The notes under the pieces: model-generated
What the model was told of the DNA's origin: nothing
Databases searched by the model: none
Seen by the model: the letters and a program-made list of their open reading frames with translations, nothing else
Shown here: positions 43,913-52,060 of the stretch, piece by piece
Layout: each line of letters starts with the position of its first letter
Numbering within the stretch: position 1 is the first letter of the stretch
Translations under genes and position numbers: made by a program
Source of the DNA: Rhodospirillaceae bacterium UBA1479
GTDB taxonomy: Bacteria; Pseudomonadota; Alphaproteobacteria; Rhodospirillales; Casp-alpha2
NCBI GenBank assembly: GCA_002325375.1
Contig: DCRZ01000001.1
Span: 62,001-126,000, forward strand
Length of the DNA: 64,000 nt
Direction: 5' to 3'

Positions 43913-44152
43913 ATGACTCGCTCAGTTCCCGCCCTCGTTCTTGCGTCCGCCCTTGTTCTGGGCGGCTGCACCGGCATGTCGGACACGGAGCAACGCACGG
44001 TCAGCGGCGGCGCCATCGGCGCCGGCGTGGGTGCCGTCGGCACGGCCCTGACGGGCGGCTGCGTGTCCTGCGGCGCCGCGCTCGGCGGCGCGGTCGGCGC
44101 CGGCGCGGGCTACCTGATGGGCAAGGACAAGGAAGACGACAAGAAGAAATAG
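43913..44152 (+). CDS. Small glycine-zipper lipoprotein
   Basis: 79 residues. A lipoprotein signal ends in LVLGGC (lipobox Cys near residue 19), then comes a glycine-zipper-like stretch GGAIGAGVGAVGTALTGGC ... GAALGGAVGAGAGYLMGK and a charged DKEDDKKK tail. Such proteins sit in the outer membrane; the role is not known. The ATG is preceded by CAGGAGC. A bidirectional hairpin follows. Confidence 0.8.
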   Translation: MTRSVPALVLASALVLGGCTGMSDTEQRTVSGGAIGAGVGAVGTALTGGCVSCGAALGGAVGAGAGYLMGKDKEDDKKK

Positions 44153-44170
44153 GACGTCGCCCGACCGATC

Positions 44171-44208
44171 CGGCGGCTATCCCCAGCGGTTGCCTGGGAT
44201 AGCCGCCG
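44171..44208. terminator. Bidirectional hairpin terminator between convergent genes
   Basis: CGGCGGCTATCCC and GGGATAGCCGCCG make a perfect 13-bp stem around a 12-nt loop, exactly in the 63-nt gap between the convergent lipoprotein and OYE genes. Downstream T-content is weak on both sides. Confidence 0.65.
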
Positions 44209-44215
44209 TTCGACT

Positions 44216-45316
44216 TTACGCCGCCCGATAGCGCGCCAGCCAGTGGGCGTAGGGGGCGGGCAGGGTCGTCCATGCCGGCTTGTCGACGCCCAGTTCCTGT
44301 GCCGCCATATAGGGCCAATGCGGATTGGCCAGCAGTGGCCGCCCCAGCATGACGAGGTCGACCTTGCCGTCGCGGATCATCTGGTCCGCCTGGGCCGGCT
44401 GGCTGATGTACCAGCTGGTCGCGGCGGGCAGGCCGGTTTCCCGGCGCACCCGGTCGGCGACCGGCGCCAGGAAGGCGGGGCCCCAGGGGATGTTCGCCTC
44501 GGGCGTCGAGAAGCCCACGCTGACGTCGATGAAATCCAGACCCGCTTCCTTGAATCGGTTCACCAGGGCGATGGACTCGGTGAGGGTTTCCTCGTCACGG
44601 CCGTCGAACTCGATGACCCCGAACCGGGCCGTCAGCGGCAGGTTTTCCGGCCAGACCGCGCGCACGGCGGCCAGGGTTTCGACCAGGAACCGACCCCGGT
44701 TTTCGGCGCTGCCGCCGTATTCGTCGTCGCGCCGGTTGGAATGGGCGGAAAAGAAGCTTTGTGCCAGATAGCCATGGGCGAAATGCAGGACCAGCCATTT
44801 GAACCCGGCGTCGCGGGCGCGTTCGGCGGCGGCGACGAAATCGCCCCGCACGCGGTCGATATCGGCCTTGGTCATGGCGCGGGGCACCTTGGGCAGGCCG
44901 CCGCCATAGGCGATGGCCGAGGGGGCGATGGTTTCCCAGCCGCGCGGATCGTCCGGGGCGATGTGGTCGTCGCCTTCCCACGGGCGGTTGGCGCTGGCCT
45001 TGCGTCCGGCATGGCCGATCTGGATGCCGGGCACGGCGCCCGCGGCCTCGATCTCGCGGGCGACGGCGGCCAGGGCCTCGGCCTGGGCATCGTTCCACAG
45101 GCCCGTGCAGCCGGGGGTGATACGGCCTTCGGGCGAGACGGCGGTGGCCTCGACGATGACCAATCCGGCGCCGCCCCGGGCCAGGGCGGGCACATGGACG
45201 CGGTGCCAGTCGTTGGGCATGCCGTCGTCGGCGGAATACTGACACATGGGCGACGCCGCGATGCGGTTGCGCAGGGTGACGTCTTTCAGGGTGAAGGGAT
45301 CGAACAGGGTCGACAT
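44216..45316 (-). CDS. NADH:flavin oxidoreductase, Old Yellow Enzyme family
   Basis: 366 residues from ATG 45316 (STLFDPFTLKDVTLRNRIAASPMCQYSADDG). Other landmarks are GIQIGHAGRKASANRPWEG, HFAHGYLAQSFFSAHSNRRDDEYGGSAENRGRF and the late VMLGRPLLANPHWPY. FMN-dependent reduction of activated alkenes is expected; the YqjM-like Cys in PMCQY is present. It is divergent from an ArsR-type regulator, with a palindromic operator between, so expression is probably ligand-controlled. Confidence 0.88.
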   Translation of the reverse strand: MSTLFDPFTLKDVTLRNRIAASPMCQYSADDGMPNDWHRVHVPALARGGAGLVIVEATAVSPEGRITPGCTGLWNDAQAEALAAVAREIEAAGAVPGIQIGHAGRKASANRPWEGDDHIAPDDPRGWETIAPSAIAYGGGLPKVPRAMTKADIDRVRGDFVAAAERARDAGFKWLVLHFAHGYLAQSFFSAHSNRRDDEYGGSAENRGRFLVETLAAVRAVWPENLPLTARFGVIEFDGRDEETLTESIALVNRFKEAGLDFIDVSVGFSTPEANIPWGPAFLAPVADRVRRETGLPAATSWYISQPAQADQMIRDGKVDLVMLGRPLLANPHWPYMAAQELGVDKPAWTTLPAPYAHWLARYRAA

Positions 45317-45363
45317 CGAAAACTCCGTTATGGGTGGGGGGATTGGCTGTATCGCCATTAGTT

Positions 45364-45391
45364 CTATAGTTCGATAAATTTCGAACAATAG
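45364..45391. promoter_or_regulatory. Inverted repeat between OYE and ArsR genes
   Basis: CTATAGTTCGA - 6 nt - TCGAACAATAG: arms match at 10 of 11 positions. It lies in the divergent promoter region, 33 nt before the ArsR ATG and 48 nt before the OYE start. ArsR-type repressors bind such dyads, so it is the probable operator for both. Confidence 0.6.
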
Positions 45392-45423
45392 CAATACCGA
45401 AATTTGCATGTTACATAATCATC

Positions 45424-45723
45424 ATGCGACCGTTCAAACACCCGGAGATCGACGCCGTCACGCTGGAGCATCTGCTGCATGCTCTCAGCGACCCGGTGCG
45501 CATGGACATCGTCCGCCGCCTGGCCGACGAGGGCGAGGCGAGCTGCAACGCCCTGGACGGCGGCCGCCCGAAATCGAGCATGTCTCATCACTTCCGGGTG
45601 CTGCGCGAGGCGGGTCTGGTATGGACGCGCAACGACGGCACCGTTCACATGAATTCCCTGCGCCGCAAGGAACTGGACAAGCGCTTTCCCGGCCTGATGA
45701 AGGCGGTGCTCACGGCGAAGTGA
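45424..45723 (+). CDS. ArsR-family transcriptional regulator
   Basis: 99 residues. Winged helix-turn-helix: LLHALSDPVRMDIVRRLADEGEASCNAL, then SSMSHHFRVLREAGLVWTRNDGTVHMNSLRRKEL. No metal-type CxCxxC pair is seen, so it likely senses an organic ligand or redox state (single Cys in ASCNAL). Probably represses the divergent OYE gene. Confidence 0.87.
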   Translation: MRPFKHPEIDAVTLEHLLHALSDPVRMDIVRRLADEGEASCNALDGGRPKSSMSHHFRVLREAGLVWTRNDGTVHMNSLRRKELDKRFPGLMKAVLTAK

Positions 45724-45780
45724 GCCGACTTTGGCTGATCGCCCGATTGGCCTGGGCGGCGGGGGGCGTTAGACTTCGGG

Positions 45781-46404
45781 ATGATGAGCAAGCATTTCCT
45801 CTACGTCGCCGACCCCATGTGCTCCTGGTGCTGGGGCTTTTCAACGGTCATCGACAAGGTCGCGCAATCCTTCGGTGATGCCGCCCCCGTGCGGGTCATG
45901 GTCGGCGGCCTGCGCCCCGGCACGGTCCATCCCATGCGCGGCAAGGACAAGAACTACATCCGTGACCATTGGCATCATGTGCAGGGCGCCACGGGCCAGC
46001 CCTTCGACTTCGCCTTTTTCGATCAGGATAATTTCATCTACGACACGGAACCGGCCTGCCGCGCCGTCGTCACGGCGCGCAAGATCGACGAATCCCGGGT
46101 ATTGCCGTTCCTGGCCCATCTGCACCGCGCGTTCTATGTCGATAACCGCGACACGGCGAAGGAAGCCGTGCTTGCCGATATCGCCGGCGAGTTCGGCTTC
46201 GACCGCGACGAATTCCTCGCCCTGCTGACATCGCCCGACATGCGGGAAGAAACCCAAGGCGATTTCTGGTTCGCGCAAAGCTCCGGCATCACCGGGTTTC
46301 CGACGCTGTTGGCGGTCGAGGACAAGCAAGCGACGTTGGTCACCGCCGGCTACCTGCCCTGGGAAAATCTGGCCGAGCCGCTGGCCGGTTGGGTCGCCGC
46401 CTAG
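45781..46404 (+). CDS. DsbA-family (FrnE-like) thioredoxin-fold protein
   Basis: 207 residues. CSWC at residues 14-17 is the redox pair (DPMCSWCWGF). The helical insert and the cis-Pro region FPTLLAV (SGITGFPTLLAVED) are typical. There is no signal peptide, so it works in the cytoplasm. It follows the ArsR gene by 57 nt; a shared transcript is possible. Confidence 0.83.
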   Translation: MMSKHFLYVADPMCSWCWGFSTVIDKVAQSFGDAAPVRVMVGGLRPGTVHPMRGKDKNYIRDHWHHVQGATGQPFDFAFFDQDNFIYDTEPACRAVVTARKIDESRVLPFLAHLHRAFYVDNRDTAKEAVLADIAGEFGFDRDEFLALLTSPDMREETQGDFWFAQSSGITGFPTLLAVEDKQATLVTAGYLPWENLAEPLAGWVAA

Positions 46405-46516
46405 GCCGTTTCTTTTCCCTCTCCGTTCGGCCCGGGTTGCTTTTCCGCGCCCCCTTGTCGATGCTGCCGCTCCGGCATGCGTAACGGTCATGCCGTGAAG
46501 ACCATCAATAAACGGA

Positions 46517-47683
46517 ATGTGGGACATGGAAGCTCTTCAAGGATTGAAAGTAATTGAATTGGGCCAGTTCGTGGCCGGGCCCTTCGCGGCCAAGACGCTG
46601 GCCGATTTCGGCGCCGACGTGATCAAGGTCGAGGCGGCCGGGGCCGGCGACGGCTTGCGAAAATGGCGCATCGTGCAGGACGGCACCTCGCTGTGGTGGG
46701 AGATCCAGTCGCGCAACAAGCGTTCGGTCTGTCTTGACCTGAAGTCCCCGGAAGACCGTGACGTGGTTCTGGCACTGGCCAAGGAAGCCGACGTGGTGAT
46801 CGAGAACTTCAAGCCGGGCACCCTGGAGAAATGGGGCCTGGGCTGGGACCAGCTTCACGCCATCAACCCCAAGCTGGTCATGCTGCGGATCTCCGGCTTC
46901 GGCCAGACGGGCCCCTACAAGGACAAGCCGGGATTCGGCGTTTTGGGCGAATCCATGGGCGGTCTGCGCTATATCACCGGCGAGCCTGGCCGCGTGCCGG
47001 TGCGGGTCGGCATTTCCATCGGCGACACTCTGGCCTCCATGCACGGGGTGATGGGCCTGATGTTCGCCCTGCACCATGTCAACGTGAACGGCGGCGAGGG
47101 CCAGGTGGTCGATGTCGCCCTCTATGAGTCCGTGTTCAACGTGATGGAAAGCACCCTGACGGAATATACCTCGGCCGGCGTCGTGCGCGAGCGCACGGGC
47201 AGCGCCCTGCCGGGCATCGTGCCGACCAACGCCTATCTCTGCAAGGACGAGCAATACGTCCTGATCGCCGGCAACGGCGACAGCATCTTCCAGCGCCTGA
47301 TGACTGAGATGGGCCGTCAGGATCTGGCCGACGATCCCGAGTTGAAACATAACGACGGCCGCGCGCGGCATGTGGAGCGGATCGACGCGGCGATCCAGGA
47401 ATGGGCGGCGACCATGACCTGCGACGAGGTTATCGCGCGGCTCGACGCCGTCTCCGTCCCCGTCGGCAAGACCTATACCATCGCCGACATCGTCGCCGAC
47501 CCCCAGTACCAGGCGCGCGACATGATCCTGGACACGGTGACCTCCCACGGCAAACCCATGAAGACGCCGGGCATCGTGCCGAAGCTGACCGCCACGCCGG
47601 GCCGGGTGAAGCATCCCGCGCCGACCCTGGGCCAGCATACGGACGACCTGAAGCAGCCGGGCTGGCCCCACCGCAAGGATTGA
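46517..47683 (+). CDS. CaiB/BaiF family III CoA transferase
   Basis: 388 residues (or 385 from ATG 46526). The start GLKVIELGQFVAGPFAAKTLADFGADVIKVE, IENFKPGTLEKWGLG and LRISGFGQTGPYKDKPGFG are family hallmarks. At the usual catalytic Asp (YD or FD in KPGFDxxxQAMGG) this protein reads KPGFGVLGESMGG, so Gly replaces Asp and a Glu is nearby. Some subfamily members share this. It is 35 nt upstream of an SDR gene. Substrate unknown. Confidence 0.85.
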   Translation: MWDMEALQGLKVIELGQFVAGPFAAKTLADFGADVIKVEAAGAGDGLRKWRIVQDGTSLWWEIQSRNKRSVCLDLKSPEDRDVVLALAKEADVVIENFKPGTLEKWGLGWDQLHAINPKLVMLRISGFGQTGPYKDKPGFGVLGESMGGLRYITGEPGRVPVRVGISIGDTLASMHGVMGLMFALHHVNVNGGEGQVVDVALYESVFNVMESTLTEYTSAGVVRERTGSALPGIVPTNAYLCKDEQYVLIAGNGDSIFQRLMTEMGRQDLADDPELKHNDGRARHVERIDAAIQEWAATMTCDEVIARLDAVSVPVGKTYTIADIVADPQYQARDMILDTVTSHGKPMKTPGIVPKLTATPGRVKHPAPTLGQHTDDLKQPGWPHRKD

Positions 47684-47718
47684 GCGCGCCCGGCATCGGC
47701 ACAGCAGACGAGGAACAG

Positions 47719-48519
47719 ATGGGTAAACTTCAAGGAAAAGTCGCGATCATTACCGGATCGACCGGCGGCATCGGCCTGGGCGTCGCCCGCCGCTTCGCGG
47801 CCGAGGGGGCGACGGTCGTCGTCTCCGGCCGGTCGGAAGAAAAAGGCCGGATGGTTGTCGAGGCCCTGCGCAAGGACGGCGGGACCGCCGATTTCGTCGC
47901 CGCCGACGTGCAGTCGAAGGCCGATATGGACGCCCTGGCGGCCCATACGGTGCGAGCGCACGGCCAGATCGATGTGTTGGTCGCCAGTGCCTCCGGCGTG
48001 CCGTCGCAGGACACCAACGACCCGAGCGTTCGCGGCATCTTCAACGAGATCGACGTCGCCGCCGTGACCGAGGTCGTGTCCCGCGCGACGGCGGCGAAGC
48101 TGCTGCCGCTGCACGCGGTCCTGCCCTATATGATCGAACGGGAAAGCGGCAGTTGCATGTTCGTCACGTCGGAAGGCGGGCGGGTGCCGACGGCGGGCCA
48201 GACCACCGTGGCACTTTATGCCGGCGGGCTGGTGATGACGACCAAGGTGATCGGCAAGGAGATGGCCCGCCACAAGGTGCGGGTCAACTGCATCGCCGTG
48301 ACCCTGATCGGGGAATCGCCGTCCTGGGACGGCTTCGAGGGCAAGATTGAAATGACCGACCTGCACCGGGCGCAATACGCCCGCATTCAGCAGCGGGCCC
48401 CGTTAGGAATTGCCAATCCGGACGACATCGGCGGCGTCGCCGCCTTCCTGGCGTCCGAGGATTCGGCCTATCTCACCGGATCGACCCTCAGCCCGACCGG
48501 CGGGTTGACGTTTCACTGA
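47719..48519 (+). CDS. Short-chain dehydrogenase/reductase family protein, lacking the YxxxK pair
   Basis: 266 residues. The NAD-binding start ITGSTGGIGLGVARRF and the DVxSK block are normal. The catalytic part reads SEGGRVPTAGQTTVALYAGGLVMTTKV: Tyr is present but position +4 is Leu rather than Lys, and the NNAG-like block reads VASASG. It may be inactive as a standard SDR or use other residues. The start is ATG 47719 behind GAGGAAC. It is in one run with the CoA transferase. Confidence 0.83.
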   Translation: MGKLQGKVAIITGSTGGIGLGVARRFAAEGATVVVSGRSEEKGRMVVEALRKDGGTADFVAADVQSKADMDALAAHTVRAHGQIDVLVASASGVPSQDTNDPSVRGIFNEIDVAAVTEVVSRATAAKLLPLHAVLPYMIERESGSCMFVTSEGGRVPTAGQTTVALYAGGLVMTTKVIGKEMARHKVRVNCIAVTLIGESPSWDGFEGKIEMTDLHRAQYARIQQRAPLGIANPDDIGGVAAFLASEDSAYLTGSTLSPTGGLTFH

Positions 48520-48542
48520 CCGGGGGCGGGGCAAATTGTAGA

Positions 48543-49280
48543 CTAGTTTAGGTCGATGACCATTCCGTCCTCGGCCACATCGTGCAAGACATCGGCCAAC
48601 CGGTGCAACATGTCCTCGTTGAGATGCGTCAGCAACAGACGTTTTGGTTTGATGTCGATCAGGCGTGCCGCAACCGTTTCATAGGACAGATGCTTGTTGA
48701 TCGGCCTGGAAAAGAAGTAGGCCTCGCAAATGAACAGATCAGCATCAGCGCCAAGGTCACATAGCGTCTCGACCCATTCGGTGTCGCCGGTGTAGGCGAC
48801 GGTGCGTCCGCCGAAGGTTATGCGCAATGCATAAGGGGGGGCACCGCAAGCGTGGCGGACGCGAAAGGGTTTGACGGTCAAGGGACCGAGCACCAATTCC
48901 TTTTCGCCTTCGTACTCGATGAGAGTCAGACCGAACGGGGGAGCGTCGATCCAGCCGCCGGGAAAGAAGGTTTCCATCGCGGTTTTGAGGCGATCAACGA
49001 AACCTTCGGGGCCAGCCAGAAGCAATGCCCGTTTGCGCCGTTTCATGAGGGTTGCTTCGCGGAGAAAAAACACCAGACCGCCGAAATGGTCGCCGTGCAG
49101 ATGGGTGATCGTTACGGTGCCTATAGTATCCGGGTCGATGCCTTGTTTCTTGAGCGCCACCAACGATGATGCGCCGCAATCGATTAGTGCGCGCTCTTCG
49201 CCGTGGTGTAACAGAAAACAAGTATTGAAGCGTCCGCCGCTGCCGAAGGCATCGCCACAACCGATAACACTCACTTGCAC
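48543..49280 (-). CDS. MBL-fold hydrolase (RNase Z-like), copy A
   Basis: 245 residues from GTG 49280, which has AAGGAG upstream. The metal motif is THLHGDHFGG; later TYTGDTEW (Asp) and TH near the end complete the site. The start VSVIGCGDAFGSGGRFNTCF is shared with copy B at 49325, so the two are paralogues of equal length. Related proteins are RNase Z-like phosphodiesterases or lactonase-like hydrolases. The tandem copy ends 44 nt upstream. Confidence 0.85.
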   Translation of the reverse strand: MQVSVIGCGDAFGSGGRFNTCFLLHHGEERALIDCGASSLVALKKQGIDPDTIGTVTITHLHGDHFGGLVFFLREATLMKRRKRALLLAGPEGFVDRLKTAMETFFPGGWIDAPPFGLTLIEYEGEKELVLGPLTVKPFRVRHACGAPPYALRITFGGRTVAYTGDTEWVETLCDLGADADLFICEAYFFSRPINKHLSYETVAARLIDIKPKRLLLTHLNEDMLHRLADVLHDVAEDGMVIDLN

Positions 49281-49324
49281 GCTTGTCTCCTTGTCCACCG
49301 TTTCCGGAAAGCTGAGAATTCTTG

Positions 49325-50062
49325 TCAAAACGCCACAATCATCCCGTCTTCAGCCGTCTCGTAGGGAACCTGATCACGCTGCGCCAGCATGTCATCGCTC
49401 ATATGAGTGAGTACCACGCGTTTGGCGCCGATCGCGGGCAGGTGGCGTTCCAGCGTCGCGAGATCGAGATGCAGAGGCACGGATTTGTCGCGGAAATAGG
49501 CTTCGGCGACGAACAGATCGGCACCGCGGGCCGCCGGGATTAGCGCCTCCACCCACTCAGTGTCACCCGTATAGGTGACGACGCGGTCTTCCGCCGCGAT
49601 TCGTAGGGCGAAGAACGGGCCCTCCGGCTGGCCGTGCTTGGCCAGATAGGGTGTCACCCGCACGTTGGCGACTTCCGATTCCACGCCGGGCTCCAATTCG
49701 CGAAGTTCCAGATCGAATTTCTGCTTCGTCTTGGACGAGCCGGGGAAGGCCGTCTCCATCACCCGCACGTACCAATCCTTCAACCCCGGCGGGCCGGTGA
49801 CGACGAGCGGCGCCGTGCGTTTGGAAAAGAATTGGGAATCCAGCATGAAGAAGGGCAAGCCGCCGAAATGGTCTGCGTGGAAGTGGGTGACGAAGATCGC
49901 TTGAATGTCGTTGAGTGCGATGCCCAGGGCTTTCAGGGCGATCAGCGAGGATGCCCCACAGTCGATTAGAAAGTTGGCATGCGCGCCCGTGACGTGAAAA
50001 CAGGTGTTGAAGCGGCCGCCGCTGCCGAAGGCGTCGCCGCAACCGACGAATTGAAGTTGCAT
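49325..50062 (-). CDS. MBL-fold hydrolase (RNase Z-like), copy B
   Basis: 245 residues from ATG 50062. The metal motif is VTHFHADHFGG; TYTGDTEW and VLTHMSDDM follow. It aligns along its length with copy A (CGDAFGSGGRFNTCF, LIDCGASSLIALK). It is divergent from the PtxD-like gene; an AT-rich dyad lies between. The substrate is unknown; a phosphodiester is possible by family and neighbour. Confidence 0.85.
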   Translation of the reverse strand: MQLQFVGCGDAFGSGGRFNTCFHVTGAHANFLIDCGASSLIALKALGIALNDIQAIFVTHFHADHFGGLPFFMLDSQFFSKRTAPLVVTGPPGLKDWYVRVMETAFPGSSKTKQKFDLELRELEPGVESEVANVRVTPYLAKHGQPEGPFFALRIAAEDRVVTYTGDTEWVEALIPAARGADLFVAEAYFRDKSVPLHLDLATLERHLPAIGAKRVVLTHMSDDMLAQRDQVPYETAEDGMIVAF

Positions 50063-50096
50063 GGGTAGGCTCCAGTCTTTATGATTATTAAATCGT

Positions 50097-50115
50097 ATCA
50101 AATATATATTTTGAT
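50097..50115. promoter_or_regulatory. ATCAAA-N7-TTTGAT dyad in the MBL / ptxD divergent promoter
   Basis: A perfect 6-7-6 inverted repeat with a TATATAT centre in a markedly AT-rich stretch. It lies 34 nt before the MBL copy B start and 56 nt before the ptxD ATG. It fits a LysR-type site and the LysR gene 1 kb downstream is the likely regulator. Confidence 0.5.
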
Positions 50116-50171
50116 GCAATATAGAAATTAAACATCCCATTCTCCCAAGCCGTCAAGGAAGGAAAGCCGCC

Positions 50172-51185
50172 ATGTCCCTGAAGATCGTCGTCGCCAATTG
50201 GGTTCATCCGGACGTACTGCAATATCTCCGCCAGCATGGCGAGGTTGTCGCTAACCCGGAGCGGGAGCCTTGGTCGCGTGATACGCTGCTCGGCCATTGC
50301 CGGGACGCGGCGGCGTTGATCGCCTTCATGCCGGAGTCCGTCGATGATGCGTTCCTGGCGGCTTGCCCTGATCTGCGCATCGTTGCCTGCGCGCTCAAGG
50401 GTTACGACAATTTTGATGTCGATGCCTGCACCCGACGCGGCGTCTGGATCACCATCGTGCCCGACCTTTTGACCGCGCCGACGGCGGAACTCACGGTGGG
50501 GTTGATGATCGCTCTGGGTCGCAACCTCGGCCCGGGGAATGCGTTCGTCAAAAGTGGGGCCTTTGCGGGCTGGCGTCCCCGGTTCTATGGCCGTTCGCTC
50601 GACGGCAGCACGGTCGGTATCGTCGGCGCGGGCGCCGTCGGAAAGGCAATCGCGCGGCGGCTGGCCGGGTTCAGATGCAGTCTGTTCTATCACGATGCCC
50701 ATCGACTGACGCCGGATCAGGAGGATGAACTGCGTCTACAGCGGATGCCGCTCGTCACGCTTCGGGCGCAGAGCGACTTCGTTGTGCTGGCCCTGCCGCT
50801 GACCGAAGGGACGTTTCATATCGTTGACGCGAGGTTCCTGGCGGACATGAAGCCGAGCGCCTGCTTGGTCAATCCCGCGCGGGGTTCGTTGGTCGACGAG
50901 GCGGCAGTGGCCGACGCCCTGGAAAAGGGCCGGCTGGCTGGATATGCCGCCGATACCTTCGAATGTGAAGATTGGGCGCGGACGGACCGCCCCGGCGGCG
51001 TTGATCCCCGTCTATTGCAGGCGGAGAATACGCTGCTGACACCCCATCTGGGCTCCGCCGTCGATCCGGTGCGGCTGGAGATCGCGCAAGAGGCAGCGGA
51101 GAGCGTCGTGCAATGCCTGCGGGGCGAACAGCCCAAGGGGGCGCTCAACGATCCCACCCCGGCGGCGGAGGTGTCGTCATGCTGA
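50172..51185 (+). CDS. ptxD: PtxD-like phosphite dehydrogenase
   Basis: 337 residues, D-2-hydroxyacid dehydrogenase fold. From memory it aligns without gaps to Pseudomonas stutzeri PtxD over the first 80 residues: AFMPESVDDAFLAACPDLR, CALKGYDNFDVDACTRRGVW, VPDLLTAPTAELTVGL. Met53 and Lys76 of PtxD fall on the same residue numbers here. The Rossmann GIVGAGAVG, Arg in NPARGSLVDEA, Glu in FECEDWARTDRP and His in TPHLGSAV are present. The enzyme oxidises phosphite to phosphate with NAD. A LysR gene overlaps its end, as ptxE follows ptxD in Pseudomonas. No phosphite transporter is seen here. Confidence 0.8.
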   Translation: MSLKIVVANWVHPDVLQYLRQHGEVVANPEREPWSRDTLLGHCRDAAALIAFMPESVDDAFLAACPDLRIVACALKGYDNFDVDACTRRGVWITIVPDLLTAPTAELTVGLMIALGRNLGPGNAFVKSGAFAGWRPRFYGRSLDGSTVGIVGAGAVGKAIARRLAGFRCSLFYHDAHRLTPDQEDELRLQRMPLVTLRAQSDFVVLALPLTEGTFHIVDARFLADMKPSACLVNPARGSLVDEAAVADALEKGRLAGYAADTFECEDWARTDRPGGVDPRLLQAENTLLTPHLGSAVDPVRLEIAQEAAESVVQCLRGEQPKGALNDPTPAAEVSSC

Positions 51186-52060
51186 ATCTGGCCCAGGTCG
51201 AAACCTTCGTCGCGGTCGTTGAGCAGGGCGGTTTCCATGAGGCGGCGCGGCATCTCGGCGTGTCCCAGCCGACGGTGACCCAACACATCAAGAAGTTGGA
51301 AGCCGACCTCGTGCGGCCGCTGATCGTGCGGGCGCACGGCAGCGCCGGAACGACCAGCCATGGCGCGGCCTTCCTGCCCTTCGCGCGGACTCTGTTGCGG
51401 ATCGCGGGGCGGGCGCGGGCGGCGCTTGATTCTCGAGGTTTGGTGATTGGCGCCAGCAGCAACATCGGCGTCTATTTGCTGCAACCGCTGGTTAAGGCCT
51501 TTGCCGAGGCCCTGCCGGATTTTGGTCCTGTTGACCTGCGTATCGCCGGCAACCCGGACATCGCCCGGCGTCTGGAAGATTCCGAGGTCGACATCGGGTT
51601 GATGGAATGGTGGGACGACCGACCCGGCTTCGAAGCGCAGGTTTGGCGCGAGGAGCCGGTCGTTGTCATCGTCCCGCCGGATCATCCTTGGGCCGGTCGG
51701 GCATCGGTAGACAAGGCGGAACTGCTCGCTGAACCGCTGATCGGTGGCGAACCGGGAACCGGCACGGCGCGGCTTTTGGAACGCGAACTCGGCATCGCGC
51801 CGGAAGCGCTCAAAGCAGGACCCCAGTTGGGCAGCACCGAGGCTGTCAAACAGGCTGTCCGTGCAGGCTTGGGGGTGTCGCTTACATTAGAAAGCGCGGT
51901 GCGTGACGAGACCGCCTCAGGCGCGCTGCATGCGCTTTCTGTCCGCGAGAGGCCGCTCGCCAAATCCCTATATGCGATCCTGGCCGACAATCTTCCGGCG
52001 GCCAGCCCCGCCCGCGCGTTCGGTGAATTCCTGCGGCCGGCAGCCCCGGCAGGGGTCTAA
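51179..52060 (+). CDS. LysR-family regulator, possible PtxE counterpart
   Basis: 293 residues from ATG 51179, overlapping the ptxD stop by 7 nt. The helix-turn-helix is VETFVAVVEQGGFHEAARHLGVSQPTVTQHIKKLEADL; the effector domain includes GASSNIGVYLLQPLVKAF. In P. stutzeri ptxE, a LysR gene, follows ptxD; here the same order and tight overlap suggest it regulates ptxD and perhaps the divergent MBL genes. The rest of that operon (ptxABC) is absent. Confidence 0.83.
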   Translation: MLNLAQVETFVAVVEQGGFHEAARHLGVSQPTVTQHIKKLEADLVRPLIVRAHGSAGTTSHGAAFLPFARTLLRIAGRARAALDSRGLVIGASSNIGVYLLQPLVKAFAEALPDFGPVDLRIAGNPDIARRLEDSEVDIGLMEWWDDRPGFEAQVWREEPVVVIVPPDHPWAGRASVDKAELLAEPLIGGEPGTGTARLLERELGIAPEALKAGPQLGSTEAVKQAVRAGLGVSLTLESAVRDETASGALHALSVRERPLAKSLYAILADNLPAASPARAFGEFLRPAAPAGV

